DNA from: Betaproteobacteria bacterium | GTDB lineage: Bacteria > Pseudomonadota > Gammaproteobacteria > Burkholderiales > Rhodocyclaceae | Assembly: GCA_020621405.1 (NCBI GenBank) | Contig: JAHRYN010000003.1 | Coordinates: forward strand, 106,808-170,807 | Direction of reading: 5' to 3' | Length of the DNA: 64,000 bases | Part shown: one piece after another, positions 1 to 7,710 of the stretch | How positions within the stretch are numbered: position 1 is the first letter of the stretch | How the letters are laid out: each line of letters opens with the position of its first letter | Notes under the pieces: model-generated | The model's database searches: none | The model's input: only the letters and a program-made list of their open reading frames with translations | What the model was told of the DNA's origin: nothing | Program-made: the position numbers and the translations under genes

Positions 1-671
1 TTGGCGTCGTCCCACACCAGATTGAACAACGGATTGAAGACCGTGTTGCCCGACGCGTCCCGGCTGGTCATGTCTTCGACCGTCATTTTTCCGGTCACGA
101 GGTTTTCGGTGGAAAACCAGCCGTAAGGGCGCAGCGGGCCTTCGCCCTGCTCCACCGCGAAGTGGAACTGGTAGAACGTGGTTGTACTCCAGAGCGAATA
201 GAAAACCCGGAAATTCGCGGAGCCCTCGGTGAAGCTGCCATCCTGACGCAGCCGGACATCGAGGCTGGTCGCCAGAGGCACGGCGGTGCCGCACGCGTCG
301 CCGCCGCAGACGAAGCCGTCATCGCGATAGGACACATCGGAATGGACGATTCCTCGCACCGGCGAGCGGGCGCTGACGCCGATCTTCACGTCCAGACTGC
401 CGCTGCTGCCGAAGCCGATCGACGACGAGGCGAAGTTGTTCTCGTCGTACCGGACCGAACTGCTCGACTGCCAGAGCGACGGGTCGTCCACCGGGGAATG
501 GCCGTCCATCAGATAACCGCCTTCGGGCAGCGGGACATAGCTCCAGCTGCGGAAGGTATCGGCGGCAGCGGCCGTATGCCCGAACGTCACGAGGGCGGCA
601 GCCAGCAAGGCCGACGCCAGACGCGGCAGGCCGGAGGACGCGTTGATCGAAGCGCGGTTTCTGGTTTTCAT
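1..671 (-). CDS. Secreted hypothetical protein (5' part; runs off the left edge)
   Basis: An open frame on the minus strand starts with ATG at 671 and stays open to base 1, so only the first 223 codons are present. GGAG lies 8 nt upstream of the ATG. Residues 1-37 form a Sec signal peptide: basic start (MKTRNR), hydrophobic ALLAAALVTFGH core, AAAA/DT cleavage region. The mature part is rich in Ser, Gly, Tyr and Phe, with short alternating segments typical of secreted beta-sandwich proteins, and has a pair of cysteines in a CGGDACG stretch. I do not recognise a family. The C-terminus, where a sorting signal such as PEP-CTERM might be, lies outside the window. Codon usage on this strand is the GC-rich pattern of neighbouring genes, which supports it over the overlapping frames. 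Confidence 0.65.
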   Translation of the reverse strand, partial: MKTRNRASINASSGLPRLASALLAAALVTFGHTAAAADTFRSWSYVPLPEGGYLMDGHSPVDDPSLWQSSSSVRYDENNFASSSIGFGSSGSLDVKIGVSARSPVRGIVHSDVSYRDDGFVCGGDACGTAVPLATSLDVRLRQDGSFTEGSANFRVFYSLWSTTTFYQFHFAVEQGEGPLRPYGWFSTENLVTGKMTVEDMTSRDASGNTVFNPLFNLVWDDA

Positions 672-899
672 GTCGAAGCTCCAAGGAGGTTTGCCGCCCG
701 ACGCCTCATGCAGGAGAGCATGAGGCGCAGCCGTACGAGCGCGACGGCCGGAAGGGCGGAGCACTGAAGGGCTGCATCAATGAAGCGCCGATTCCGGGCA
801 CGGCACTTTGAGCAACATCAAATGGAACGTTCGTCCAAGTCCGGCGCAGGTGAGCGACGCCGATGATTGCCGTGACGTACCTGCCGACAGCGATGAGTG

Positions 900-1335
900 C
901 TGAGCGACCCGTGCTTCGCGAGCATGGCTCGCTCCTACAAAAAACGTCGCGACGTGTCGAAAAACGTCGCGGTGCGCCCCCTGTAGGAGCGAGCCATGCT
1001 CGCGATCCGGCCGTCGAGCAACGGCCGGCGATGATCAGCGCGTGCTTCGCGAGCGGTGCTCGCTCCTACGAAAAACGTCGCGGCATTTTAAAACCGTCGC
1101 GGTGCCCCCTCTGTAGGAGCGAGCCATGCTTGCGATCCGGCCGTCGAACAACGGCAGGCGATGATCAGCGCGCGCTTCGCGAGCGGTGCTCGCTCCTGCG
1201 AAAAACGTCGCGACGTATCGAAAAACGTCGCGGTGCGCCCCCTGTAGGAGCGAGCCATGCTCGCGATCCGGTCGTCGAACAACGCCGGGCGATGATCAGC
1301 GCGCGCTGTCGCGAGCATGGTTCGCTGCTACGCCA
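900..1335. repeat. REPIN array A (three inverted REP pairs plus an orphan half)
   Basis: The 675-bp gap between the secreted protein and the amidohydrolase holds no convincing gene but is mostly repeats. Each REP unit is GTAGGAGCGAGC-nnn-GCTCGC, able to form a short hairpin. Units occur in convergent pairs (REPINs) at about 982-1069, 1112-1198 and 1242-1332, an almost regular 130-bp period, with an unpaired right-hand unit at about 917-938. Linkers between pairs share an AAAAACGTCGCGG-type sequence. The last right-hand unit (1311-1332) is degenerate. Such elements are normally mobilised in trans by a RAYT (TnpA-REP) transposase, which is not encoded here. Confidence 0.85.
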
Positions 1336-1347
1336 TGCACTCGGCAT

Positions 1348-2208
1348 TCACGACAGCTTCAGCAGCCGCCGCGCGTTTTCGTGCAGCACCTTCGTGCGCA
1401 CGCCGGCCTTCCACGCCAGCTTGTCGAAGTCTTCGACCGTCTGCTTCATCGCGCGGAAGGGATAGGACGTGCCGAACAGGAACTGGTCCTGCAGCACGCT
1501 GTTGACCGCCTCCACGTAAGCGCTGCCGCCCGGCGCGAACAGGTACATGTCGGGGCACAGGAACACGTTCTCGTAGCGGAAGGCGACGCCGATGATTTCG
1601 GCGACGCGCGGCCAGAAGCCGTGATAGCAGACGATCTTCAGCCGGGGGAAGGCGCGGGCGACGCGGCCGACCGCGGCCGGGTCGTTGTAGGCGAGGTCGG
1701 GCGTGGTCGGACCGGACATCAGGCAGACCGGCACGTCGAGCGACTGGCAGGCGTCGTACACCGGCTGGAATAGCGGATCGTCGGCGTGCAGCGCGGGCGC
1801 GCCGAAGCCGGGTTCGAGATTGATCGCCTTCTGGCCCAGCACGGTGATCGAACGCTCGATTTCGGCCAGCGTGGCGGCGGTGCCGCGGGTCTGCGGATCG
1901 ACCGAGCCCAGACCGATCAGTTCGGCATGACCCCGCGTCAGTTCGGCGATGCGGTCGTTGGAAACGGTGAGGCCCGGCGTATCGCGGCCGACCACCACGG
2001 CGTGCGAGATGCCGCTGTGCCGGATTTCGTCGAGATAGCCGTCCACCGTGAAGGACGCGCGGAAGTGATCGTCGATGCGCGAACCGGTGCGGCGGTTGAG
2101 CCATTTCGCGGTTTCGTAACCGGCGGTGCCGGGCGTGGAGCCGTAGAACTCTGCGAGCAATGCAGGGCGGCTGCGGAAGTCGATGATTTTCTGGCGGTCG
2201 TCGCCCAT
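1348..2208 (-). CDS. Amidohydrolase-family (TIM-barrel) protein with atypical metal site
   Basis: 286 residues from the ATG at 2208 (MGDDRQKIIDF). A longer in-frame reading upstream would enter the neighbouring terminator and is unlikely. The order of elements follows the amidohydrolase-2/decarboxylase superfamily: an N-terminal IIDF strand, a GLGSVDP strand, an INLEPGF strand, a CYHGFWPRV motif carrying the conserved strand-6-like His, and a C-terminal LFGTSYPF motif followed by NARRLLKL. Two usual metal-binding signatures are altered: DxHxH reads DFRSRP, and the Asp of GTDxP is Ser. The IIDFR.RP form exists in a known subfamily, so the protein may be a divergent hydrolase or decarboxylase rather than dead. 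It is a single gene, with REPIN repeats downstream and a terminator upstream. Substrate unknown. Confidence 0.75.
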   Translation of the reverse strand: MGDDRQKIIDFRSRPALLAEFYGSTPGTAGYETAKWLNRRTGSRIDDHFRASFTVDGYLDEIRHSGISHAVVVGRDTPGLTVSNDRIAELTRGHAELIGLGSVDPQTRGTAATLAEIERSITVLGQKAINLEPGFGAPALHADDPLFQPVYDACQSLDVPVCLMSGPTTPDLAYNDPAAVGRVARAFPRLKIVCYHGFWPRVAEIIGVAFRYENVFLCPDMYLFAPGGSAYVEAVNSVLQDQFLFGTSYPFRAMKQTVEDFDKLAWKAGVRTKVLHENARRLLKLS

Positions 2209-2254
2209 GGAGTGTCCGATCAGTTCAGTGCTGCGGGTATAAAATGCGGGCGAT

Positions 2255-2298
2255 AAAAAACCCCGCTCCGGTCCGGACCGGGCCGAACCCAAGCGGGG
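2255..2298 (-). terminator. Rho-independent terminator after ssuA-like gene
   Basis: Read on the minus strand, AGCCCCGCTT pairs with AGCGGGG, with an inner CCGG palindrome, and is followed directly by TTTTTT. It lies 18 bp beyond the stop of the SsuA-like gene and closes the tauD-ssuA transcription unit. Confidence 0.85.
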
Positions 2299-2315
2299 CT
2301 GTCACGGGCGCTGCG

Positions 2316-3320
2316 TCAGTTCTTTTTCGCTTCCTTCGGCAGCGCGTCCAGCACGCGTACCTGCCTGGGCACGAGCTTCAGTTCGAAGAACTTGTCGGCG
2401 ATGTTCTGCTGCGATTCGAGCACCTTGGGCGTCACCGGCCTGATGCCGTAGCCGAGACGGCCGGCGGCCAGTTCGGCGATCGGCAGATCGACGCCGATCA
2501 GCGGCGCAATGGCCTTGGCGACTTCCTTGTTGTTCTGCAGGCCCCACTGGTCGACCCTGTCGATCTCTTCCAGCAGGATCTTCACGATCTCCGGGTACTT
2601 TTCGGCGTAGGGACGCGACGACAGATAGAACTGGTAGTTCGACACCGCACCCTTGCCGTCGGCCAGCACGCGGACGTTGAGCTGCTTTTCGGCAGCGGCG
2701 TAGAACGGGTCCCAGATCGCCCATGCATCGACCCGGCCACTCTCGAAGGCGGCACGGCCATCGGCCGGCGCGAGGTAGGACACCTCGACGTCGGTGAACT
2801 TCAGGCCGGCGTTCTCGATCAGCTTGACCAGCAGGTAGTTCGCGTTGGAGCCCTTGGCGACCGCGATGCGCTTGCCCTTGAGATCGGCCACCGTCTTGAC
2901 CGGCGAATCCTTCAGCACCAGCAGCGCTTCGCCACCCGATGCCGGCGGTTCGTTGCCGATGTAGACCAGGTCGGCGCCGGCTGCCTGCGCGAAGATCGGC
3001 GGCGCTTCGCCGGTGGTACCGACGTCGATGCTGCCGACGTTGATCGCTTCGAGCAGCGGCGGGCCGAACGGGAATTCGGTCCATTTGACCTCGATGCCCT
3101 TTTCCGCGAGCCGCTTGTCGAGCGTGCCGCGTGCCTTGAGGATGACCAGCGTGCCGTACTTCTGGTAGCCGATGCGCAGTTCCTTCGGCGTGCCGGCGGT
3201 CTGTGCCGACACCGGACCGGTCAGCAGCGCGCTCGCGGCGACCGTCAGGGCCACCAGGCCGGCGGCCTTGCGCAGGCCCTGCTTCAGCCATCCGGCGGCG
3301 TTAGATGTTCTGTAGTTCAT
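2316..3320 (-). CDS. ssuA: Sulfonate ABC transporter periplasmic binding protein (SsuA family)
   Basis: 334 residues. It starts with a Sec signal peptide (basic start, VALTVAASALLTG core, cleavage near VSAQ/TA). The mature protein opens with ELRIGYQKYGTLVILKARG and continues with KWTEFPFGPPLLEAINVGSIDVG and TTGEAPPIFAQAAGADL, the hallmark segments of SsuA/TauA aliphatic-sulfonate binding proteins. It presumably delivers a sulfonate to a permease. No ssuB or ssuC is adjacent, so it may use the ABC permease and ATPase at 9.9-12.7 kb or components elsewhere. It follows the TauD-like gene by 12 bp on the same strand, so the two are probably co-transcribed from the sulfur-type promoter at 4254-4304 and terminated at 2255-2298. 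Confidence 0.9.
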   Translation of the reverse strand: MNYRTSNAAGWLKQGLRKAAGLVALTVAASALLTGPVSAQTAGTPKELRIGYQKYGTLVILKARGTLDKRLAEKGIEVKWTEFPFGPPLLEAINVGSIDVGTTGEAPPIFAQAAGADLVYIGNEPPASGGEALLVLKDSPVKTVADLKGKRIAVAKGSNANYLLVKLIENAGLKFTDVEVSYLAPADGRAAFESGRVDAWAIWDPFYAAAEKQLNVRVLADGKGAVSNYQFYLSSRPYAEKYPEIVKILLEEIDRVDQWGLQNNKEVAKAIAPLIGVDLPIAELAAGRLGYGIRPVTPKVLESQQNIADKFFELKLVPRQVRVLDALPKEAKKN

Positions 3321-3332
3321 GTATTCGATTCC

Positions 3333-4205
3333 TCAGAAAGATCGGTCTTCGCCGAAGGTCACCCGGTGCAGCAGGCGCGGCTGGTAGTCGTAGTCATTGA
3401 CGGCGTAATGCACGGTGGCGCGGTTGTCCCAGATTGCGACCGTGCCCTCCTCCCAGCGCAGCCGGGCCTGGAATTCCGGCTTCTGGAACTGCGAGAACAG
3501 GAAGGTCAGCAGCGCGTCGCTCTGCTGCCGTGACAGGCCCTTGATCCGGTCGGTGAAGTTGGGGCTGATGAACAGGATCTTCCTGCCGGTGACCGGGTGC
3601 GTGCGCACGACCGGGTGCACGACCGGCAGGTAGTCGGCGCGCGCCTTGCGGTACACCGCCTCGCCGTCTTCCAGCTGCGAGAAGTAGTTCGGCCAGCCGC
3701 TGTTCTCGAAGCTGTGCACCGCTTCGAGTTCTTCCAGATAGATCTGCAGCGAACGGGGCAGCGACTCGAACACGGCCGTGGCACTGGCCCACAGCGTGTC
3801 GCCGCCGGAGGCAGGAACGATCTTCGAGTAGAGCACCGTGCCGGTCGGCGGATTGGCCGAGAAGCTGATGTCGGAATGCCACTGGTCGACACCGTAGCGG
3901 TGGCCGGCCGGCTGCGTCTCGATCAGTTCGATGACCTTGTGTTTGTCGTGGCGCGGGAAGAAGGCCTTCGCCTTGTCGGGATCGCCGAACACCCGGGCGA
4001 GCGCGATCTGCTGTTCCGGCGTCAGCGTCTGCCGGCGGAAGAACAGCACCTGGAATTCGGCCAGCGCCTTGCGCAGTTCGGCGCGCAGCCCTTCGTCACC
4101 GAGGTCCGCCAGATCGACGTTGTTGATCGTGGCACCGATGTTCGGGGTATAGGGCTCGACGCCCAGACGGGTGTAGCCCGGTACTGCAGATTCAAGCTTG
4201 GACAT
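3333..4205 (-). CDS. TauD/TfdA-family alpha-ketoglutarate-dependent dioxygenase
   Basis: 290 residues, usual length for the family. It should oxidise an organosulfur substrate (taurine, another sulfonate or a sulfate ester) with 2-oxoglutarate and O2, releasing sulfite or sulfate. The Fe(II) facial triad is visible: WHSDISF supplies His and Asp, and AIWDNRATVHYAVNDY supplies the distal His. The Arg for 2-oxoglutarate is in RLLHRVTFG. The N-terminus has the family NIGATINNVDLADLGDE segment. AAGGAG lies about 12 nt before the ATG. First gene of a two-gene unit with the SsuA-like binding protein, which favours a sulfonate substrate. Whether it is taurine, an alkanesulfonate or a sulfate ester cannot be told from sequence alone. 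Confidence 0.88.
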   Translation of the reverse strand: MSKLESAVPGYTRLGVEPYTPNIGATINNVDLADLGDEGLRAELRKALAEFQVLFFRRQTLTPEQQIALARVFGDPDKAKAFFPRHDKHKVIELIETQPAGHRYGVDQWHSDISFSANPPTGTVLYSKIVPASGGDTLWASATAVFESLPRSLQIYLEELEAVHSFENSGWPNYFSQLEDGEAVYRKARADYLPVVHPVVRTHPVTGRKILFISPNFTDRIKGLSRQQSDALLTFLFSQFQKPEFQARLRWEEGTVAIWDNRATVHYAVNDYDYQPRLLHRVTFGEDRSF

Positions 4206-4253
4206 GAGAATGCGGCTCCTTGCGTATGGACCGGCAGCGGCCGGTCTGATTGA

Positions 4254-4304
4254 AAGCTAAATGGATTCCGGAACGGAACGAACCAATGGTTTCTGCTTTG
4301 CTTA
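4254..4304 (-). promoter_or_regulatory. Sulfur-regulon promoter module upstream of tauD-ssuA
   Basis: On the minus strand the 26-mer at 4279-4304 begins TAAGCAAAGCAG and ends ATTGGTTCG. After exactly 19 bp comes TAGCTT (4254-4259) as a -10 box. The same architecture occurs at seven other places in this window, all before sulfur genes. The 26-mer overlaps where a -35 box would be, as expected for an activator of the CysB/Cbl/SsuR kind. Which regulator binds is inference. Confidence 0.7.
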
Positions 4305-4681
4305 TCGACAAGCGGGTGCCCCGTCGGCAAGCGCGGCACCGGAGTGCACGCAGCCGTCCGTGCCAGGCGCTGGCCATGCACAGGGCATCGCCGCGCCCTC
4401 GTCGGCAGCTGCGGCCGGCGGCGGAAAGCGCAGCGCGGACGCATTCCGCAGAAGGATCGGTGCCGGCATCGGCACCGCGATGGTTGCAACAGGTGAGCAG
4501 GGCATCAGCATGACTTGTCATGACAAGTTCGACGAGCCTAAGCGTGCGCAGACGGCCGCAGAACCAAGAAATTCCGCAAACCTTTGCCGCCCGAATGATT
4601 TGTGGTGATGCGCACCGGAAGAGGAAAAGGCGGTGCTGCGGGCGAAGGCTTGCCCGGGGATGGGCTTATCAGAGTGCGTGG

Positions 4682-4732
4682 TTAGCAGCGCAACAATTCT
4701 TGGTTCCGACCGGGCGGCTCAGCCGCTAGGCT
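4682..4732 (+). promoter_or_regulatory. Sulfur-regulon promoter module (drives a possible small RNA)
   Basis: The 26-mer 4682-4707 (TTAGCAGCGCA ... TTGGTTCC) matches the copy at 19575-19600 at 23 of 26 positions, and TAGGCT follows after 19 bp (4727-4732). It points away from tauD into a stretch without an annotated gene that ends in a strong terminator. Confidence 0.65.
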
Positions 4733-4738
4733 GCTCAC

Positions 4739-4924
4739 CGCTCCCCCAGCAAGGAAGCGCGTCATGTCCGTCGGCCGGTCGACCCGCAGTAGCGGTGCCG
4801 CGAGTCGACACCTCACCCCGGGGGGTCGGCGGCTGACGCGCAACCTGATCCTCCAGCAGTGGTGTCACTCCTCCATCTGCTTGCAGACGGTTGGGGGAAC
4901 CGGGAAACCGGTTCCCCCTCTTTT
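4739..4924 (+). ncRNA. Candidate sulfur-regulated small RNA
   Basis: A transcript of about 185 nt is predicted between the promoter module at 4682-4732 and the terminator at 4893-4924. There is an AAGGA-ATG pair at 4764, but that frame has no stop before the terminator, so it is not a conventional small gene. The only closed frame seen is about 13 codons starting with GTG and ending at 4836. The rest of the 4206-4958 gap shows nothing recognisable. Either a regulatory RNA or an unrecognised leader; existence is inferred only from promoter and terminator. Confidence 0.4.
4893..4924 (+). terminator. Rho-independent terminator
   Basis: Perfect 11-bp stem GGGGGAACCGG / CCGGTTCCCCC with a GAAA tetraloop, followed by TCTTTT. 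The U-rich side is on the plus strand, so it ends rightward transcription. Confidence 0.85.
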
Positions 4925-4936
4925 CTATGTACGTCG

Positions 4937-4954
4937 CGTGCGGGCGCCCGCACG
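4937..4954 (-). terminator. GC-rich palindrome downstream of the ABC exporter
   Basis: CGTGCGGGCGCCCGCACG is a perfect 18-bp palindrome lying just past the stop of the minus-strand ABC exporter gene. It has no T-run, so it could be an RNA-stabilising or weak termination hairpin. Confidence 0.35.
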
Positions 4955-4958
4955 GAGG

Positions 4959-6728
4959 TCAGGCTGGCGAGCGTTCGCCGGTCTGCAGCCGCCACAACGA
5001 CGCATAGCTGTCGTTGCGCAGCACCAGTTCGTCGTGCGAACCGGATTCGACCACCTTGCCGCCATCGATGACGTGGATGGTGTCGGCATGGCGCACCGTC
5101 GACAGCCGGTGTGCGACGATCAATGTGGTGCGGCCGACCACCAGCCGGTCCAGCGAGCGCTGGATGGCGGCTTCGGTTTCGTTGTCCACCGCCGACGTCG
5201 CCTCATCCAGCACCAGTATCGGCGGGTCTTTCAGGATGGCACGCGCCAAGGCCAGTCGCTGGCGCTGGCCACCGGACAGCTTCATGCCGCGCTCGCCAAC
5301 CTGGGTGTCGTAGCCCATCGGCAGCGCCATGATGAAGTCGTGCGCCTCGGCCGACTGTGCCGCACGCACGATGTCCGGCCGCGCGGTGTCCGGCATGCCG
5401 TAGGCGATGTTGTCGGCGACCGAGGCGTCGGCCAGGAAGGTGTCCTGCGCGACATAGCCGATGGCGCGGCGCAGGTCCTGCAGATTGAACGACGCGATCG
5501 GCTGGCCGTCGAGCGTGACCCTGCCCTGCTGTGGCTCGTAGAAACGCAGCAGCAGCTTGATCAGCGTGCTCTTGCCGCCGCCGGTACCGCCGACGAAGGC
5601 CACTGTGCGGCCGGCGCCTATGTGCAGGTCGATGTCGTCGAGCGCACGCGTGCCGGTGCCGTCGTAGGCGAAGATGACGTGCTCGAAGGCCAGTTCGCCG
5701 CGCACGCTGGAGCGAGGCAGCGGCCGGCCCTCGTAGGAAATGATCACCGGCGTCTGCAGCAGATCAAGCACACGCTGTATCGACGACATCGAGCGCTGGT
5801 ACAGGTCGGTCATTTCGGCCAGCCGGGTCAGCGGCCACAGCAGGCGCTGCGTCAGATACACCAGCACCGAATAGCTGCCGACGCCGATGTCGCCATTCAG
5901 CGCCAGAAAGCCGCCATACAGCAGCGTCACCGTGAAGCCGGCCAGAATGGCCATGCGGATCACCGGCGTGATGGCGGCCGACCAGCGGATCGCCTCGCCG
6001 TTGCGCCGGCGGTAGTCGTCGGACCCCTCGCGTATGTGTTCCGCCTCGAAGTCCTCGGCGGCATAGGCCTTCACCGTCGCGATGCCCTGCAGATTGTTGT
6101 TCAGCCGTGTGGCCAGCGCACCGGCCGATTCGCGCACCGCGGTGTAGCGCGGCGCCAGCCGGCGCTGGAACCAGAAGGCGCCGTACAGGATCAGCGGCAC
6201 CGGCACCAGCGCGAGGAAGGCCAGCTGGCTGGTCAGCGCGAAGAACACGCCGCCCACCATCAGCGAACCGACGAAAACCTGGATCAGATCATTCGCGCCG
6301 CCGTTCAGGAAGCGCTCCATCTGGTTGATGTCCTCGTTCAGCACCGCCAGCAGGTTGCCGCTGCGGTTGCGCTCGAAGTAGGCCATGTCCAGCCGCTGCA
6401 CGTGGCGGTAGGCCTCCATGCGCAGGTCGTGCTGCAGGTTCTGCGCAAGCGAACGCCAGCGCACGTCGTACAGATACTGGAAGGCCGACTCGCCAACCCA
6501 GATCAGCACGGTGAGGATCGCGAGCAGCACGAGCTGCTCCTTCGGATCGACGACGCCGGCACGCGCAAGGAAGGACGCCTTCTGGTTGACCACGACATCC
6601 ACCGCGACGCCGATCAGGATTTCCGGCAGCACATCGAAGAATTTGTTGAATACCGAATACAGCGACGCGATGCGCACATCGTGGCGGTACTGGCGGGCGT
6701 AATCGAACAGGCGGGAAAGCGGGTGCAT
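4959..6728 (-). CDS. ABC transporter, fused permease and ATPase (lipid/drug exporter type)
   Basis: 589 residues from the ATG at 6728 (MHPLSRLF); an upstream in-frame ATG would add an unrelated basic stretch. The N-terminal half (about 1-310) has six hydrophobic segments of an ABC type-IV exporter domain, for example VLLAILTVLIWVGESAF and LGVGSYS-containing TM5/6. The C-terminal half is a nucleotide-binding domain: Walker A GGTGGGKST, Q-loop region VAQDTFLA, signature LSGGQRQR, Walker B ILVLDEATSA and switch His in VAHRLST. It works as a homodimer in the inner membrane, MsbA/MdlB-like. It stands alone with REPIN repeats upstream; substrate not deducible. Confidence 0.88.
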   Translation of the reverse strand: MHPLSRLFDYARQYRHDVRIASLYSVFNKFFDVLPEILIGVAVDVVVNQKASFLARAGVVDPKEQLVLLAILTVLIWVGESAFQYLYDVRWRSLAQNLQHDLRMEAYRHVQRLDMAYFERNRSGNLLAVLNEDINQMERFLNGGANDLIQVFVGSLMVGGVFFALTSQLAFLALVPVPLILYGAFWFQRRLAPRYTAVRESAGALATRLNNNLQGIATVKAYAAEDFEAEHIREGSDDYRRRNGEAIRWSAAITPVIRMAILAGFTVTLLYGGFLALNGDIGVGSYSVLVYLTQRLLWPLTRLAEMTDLYQRSMSSIQRVLDLLQTPVIISYEGRPLPRSSVRGELAFEHVIFAYDGTGTRALDDIDLHIGAGRTVAFVGGTGGGKSTLIKLLLRFYEPQQGRVTLDGQPIASFNLQDLRRAIGYVAQDTFLADASVADNIAYGMPDTARPDIVRAAQSAEAHDFIMALPMGYDTQVGERGMKLSGGQRQRLALARAILKDPPILVLDEATSAVDNETEAAIQRSLDRLVVGRTTLIVAHRLSTVRHADTIHVIDGGKVVESGSHDELVLRNDSYASLWRLQTGERSPA

Positions 6729-6835
6729 GGGTGGCTCGGAAATTCCGGAAATTGAAGGGACGACTATGCCAGTTTGCAGCGCCAGCGCGCGCGCACACGG
6801 CATCGCCATGCCTGCTTAATCCCGTCGTGGCGTCC

Positions 6836-7464
6836 CTATAGGAGCGAGCCATGCTCGCGATCCGGTCGTCAAACAACGCCTGCCGACGATCAACGCGAGC
6901 GGTGCTCGCTCCTACGAAAAAAAACGCCGCCGTGCCTGGTGATCACGATCCAGTCGTGCCCCCCTGTAGGAGCGAGCCATGCTCGCGATGCGGTCGCCAA
7001 ACAACGCCTGCCGACGATCCACGCGCGCATCGCGAGCGGTGCTCGCTCCTACAACAGAACCATCGCCGTACCTGGTGGTCACGATCCAGTCGTACCGTCC
7101 TTGTAGGAGCGAGCCATGCTCGCGATACGGTCGTCAAACAGCGGCTACCGACGATCAACGCACGCATCGCGAGCGGTGCTCGCTCCTACGAAAAAACCGT
7201 CGCCGTGCCTGGTGGTCACAATCCAGTCGTGCTCCCCCCTGTAGGAGCGAGCCATGCTCGCGATCCGGTCTTCAAACAACGCCTGCCGACGATCAACGCG
7301 TGCATCGCGAGCGGTGCTCGCTCCTACAAAAGAACCGTCGCCGTGCCCGGTGATCACGATCCAATCGTGCCTCCCCTGTAGGAGCGAGCCATGCTCGCGA
7401 TCCGGTCTTCAAACAACGCCTGTCGACGATCGACGCGCGAATCGCGAGCATGACTCGCTCCTAC
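6836..7464. repeat. REPIN array B (five inverted REP pairs, about 137-bp period)
   Basis: The 980-bp gap 6729-7710 is largely repeats. Five convergent REP pairs sit at about 6836-6915, 6965-7052, 7102-7189, 7240-7327 and 7377-7464. The last four are spaced 137-138 bp apart. Each pair is GTAGGAGCGAGCCATGCTCGC, an inner segment with CAAACAACGCCTGCCGACGAT, then the inverted unit GCGAGCGGTGCTCGCTCCTAC. Linkers carry CCGTCGCCGTGCCTGGTG, different from those of array A, which suggests local tandem amplification after separate insertion. Nothing coding is seen here; 7465-7710 serves as the upstream region of the protease gene. Confidence 0.88.
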
Positions 7465-7710
7465 AAAAAAACAGCGTCGCGCCAGCGCCATCGCGCTCGA
7501 AGATGTCCCGGGTGCAACACGCGGAAACATGCCGAGACAAGACTGCAACAGGAATGCGTGCTACTGCGGGGCAACTCCGGTGCAGAATCGCTGTCCATGG
7601 CGACTTATGCCCTTATTCCGTGTCGTCGCCGACCCCAATATGCCTGATCCCGCACCGGACGCCGCTTTCGCCGCCTTCCACGTTCACGCAACCCTTACCG
7701 GAGACCGGAA

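Noticed and set aside
863..1465. Open frames across REPIN array A and similar ones across array B
   Set aside because: They arise from reading the repeats; no start signal and repeated peptide blocks such as CRSEPCSRSG only mirror the repeat DNA.
4764..4836. Leader peptide starting at 4764 with AAGGA upstream
   Set aside because: The frame has no stop before the terminator at 4893-4924, so it does not make a defined peptide; kept only as part of a possible small RNA.
4206..4958. S-adenosylmethionine or other known riboswitch in the gap
   Set aside because: No conserved core of a SAM, SAH or cobalamin riboswitch could be recognised; only a promoter module, a terminator and a palindrome.
4764..6755. 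Plus-strand open frame of 663 codons
   Set aside because: It is antisense to the ABC exporter, whose Walker and signature motifs are intact; the translated product is His/Gln/Arg-rich, as is common for the reverse frame of GC-rich genes.
6836..7464. CRISPR-like regular repetition
   Set aside because: The repeated units are inverted pairs with a hairpin and the segments between them are themselves conserved, not unique spacers; no cas genes. This is a REPIN array.
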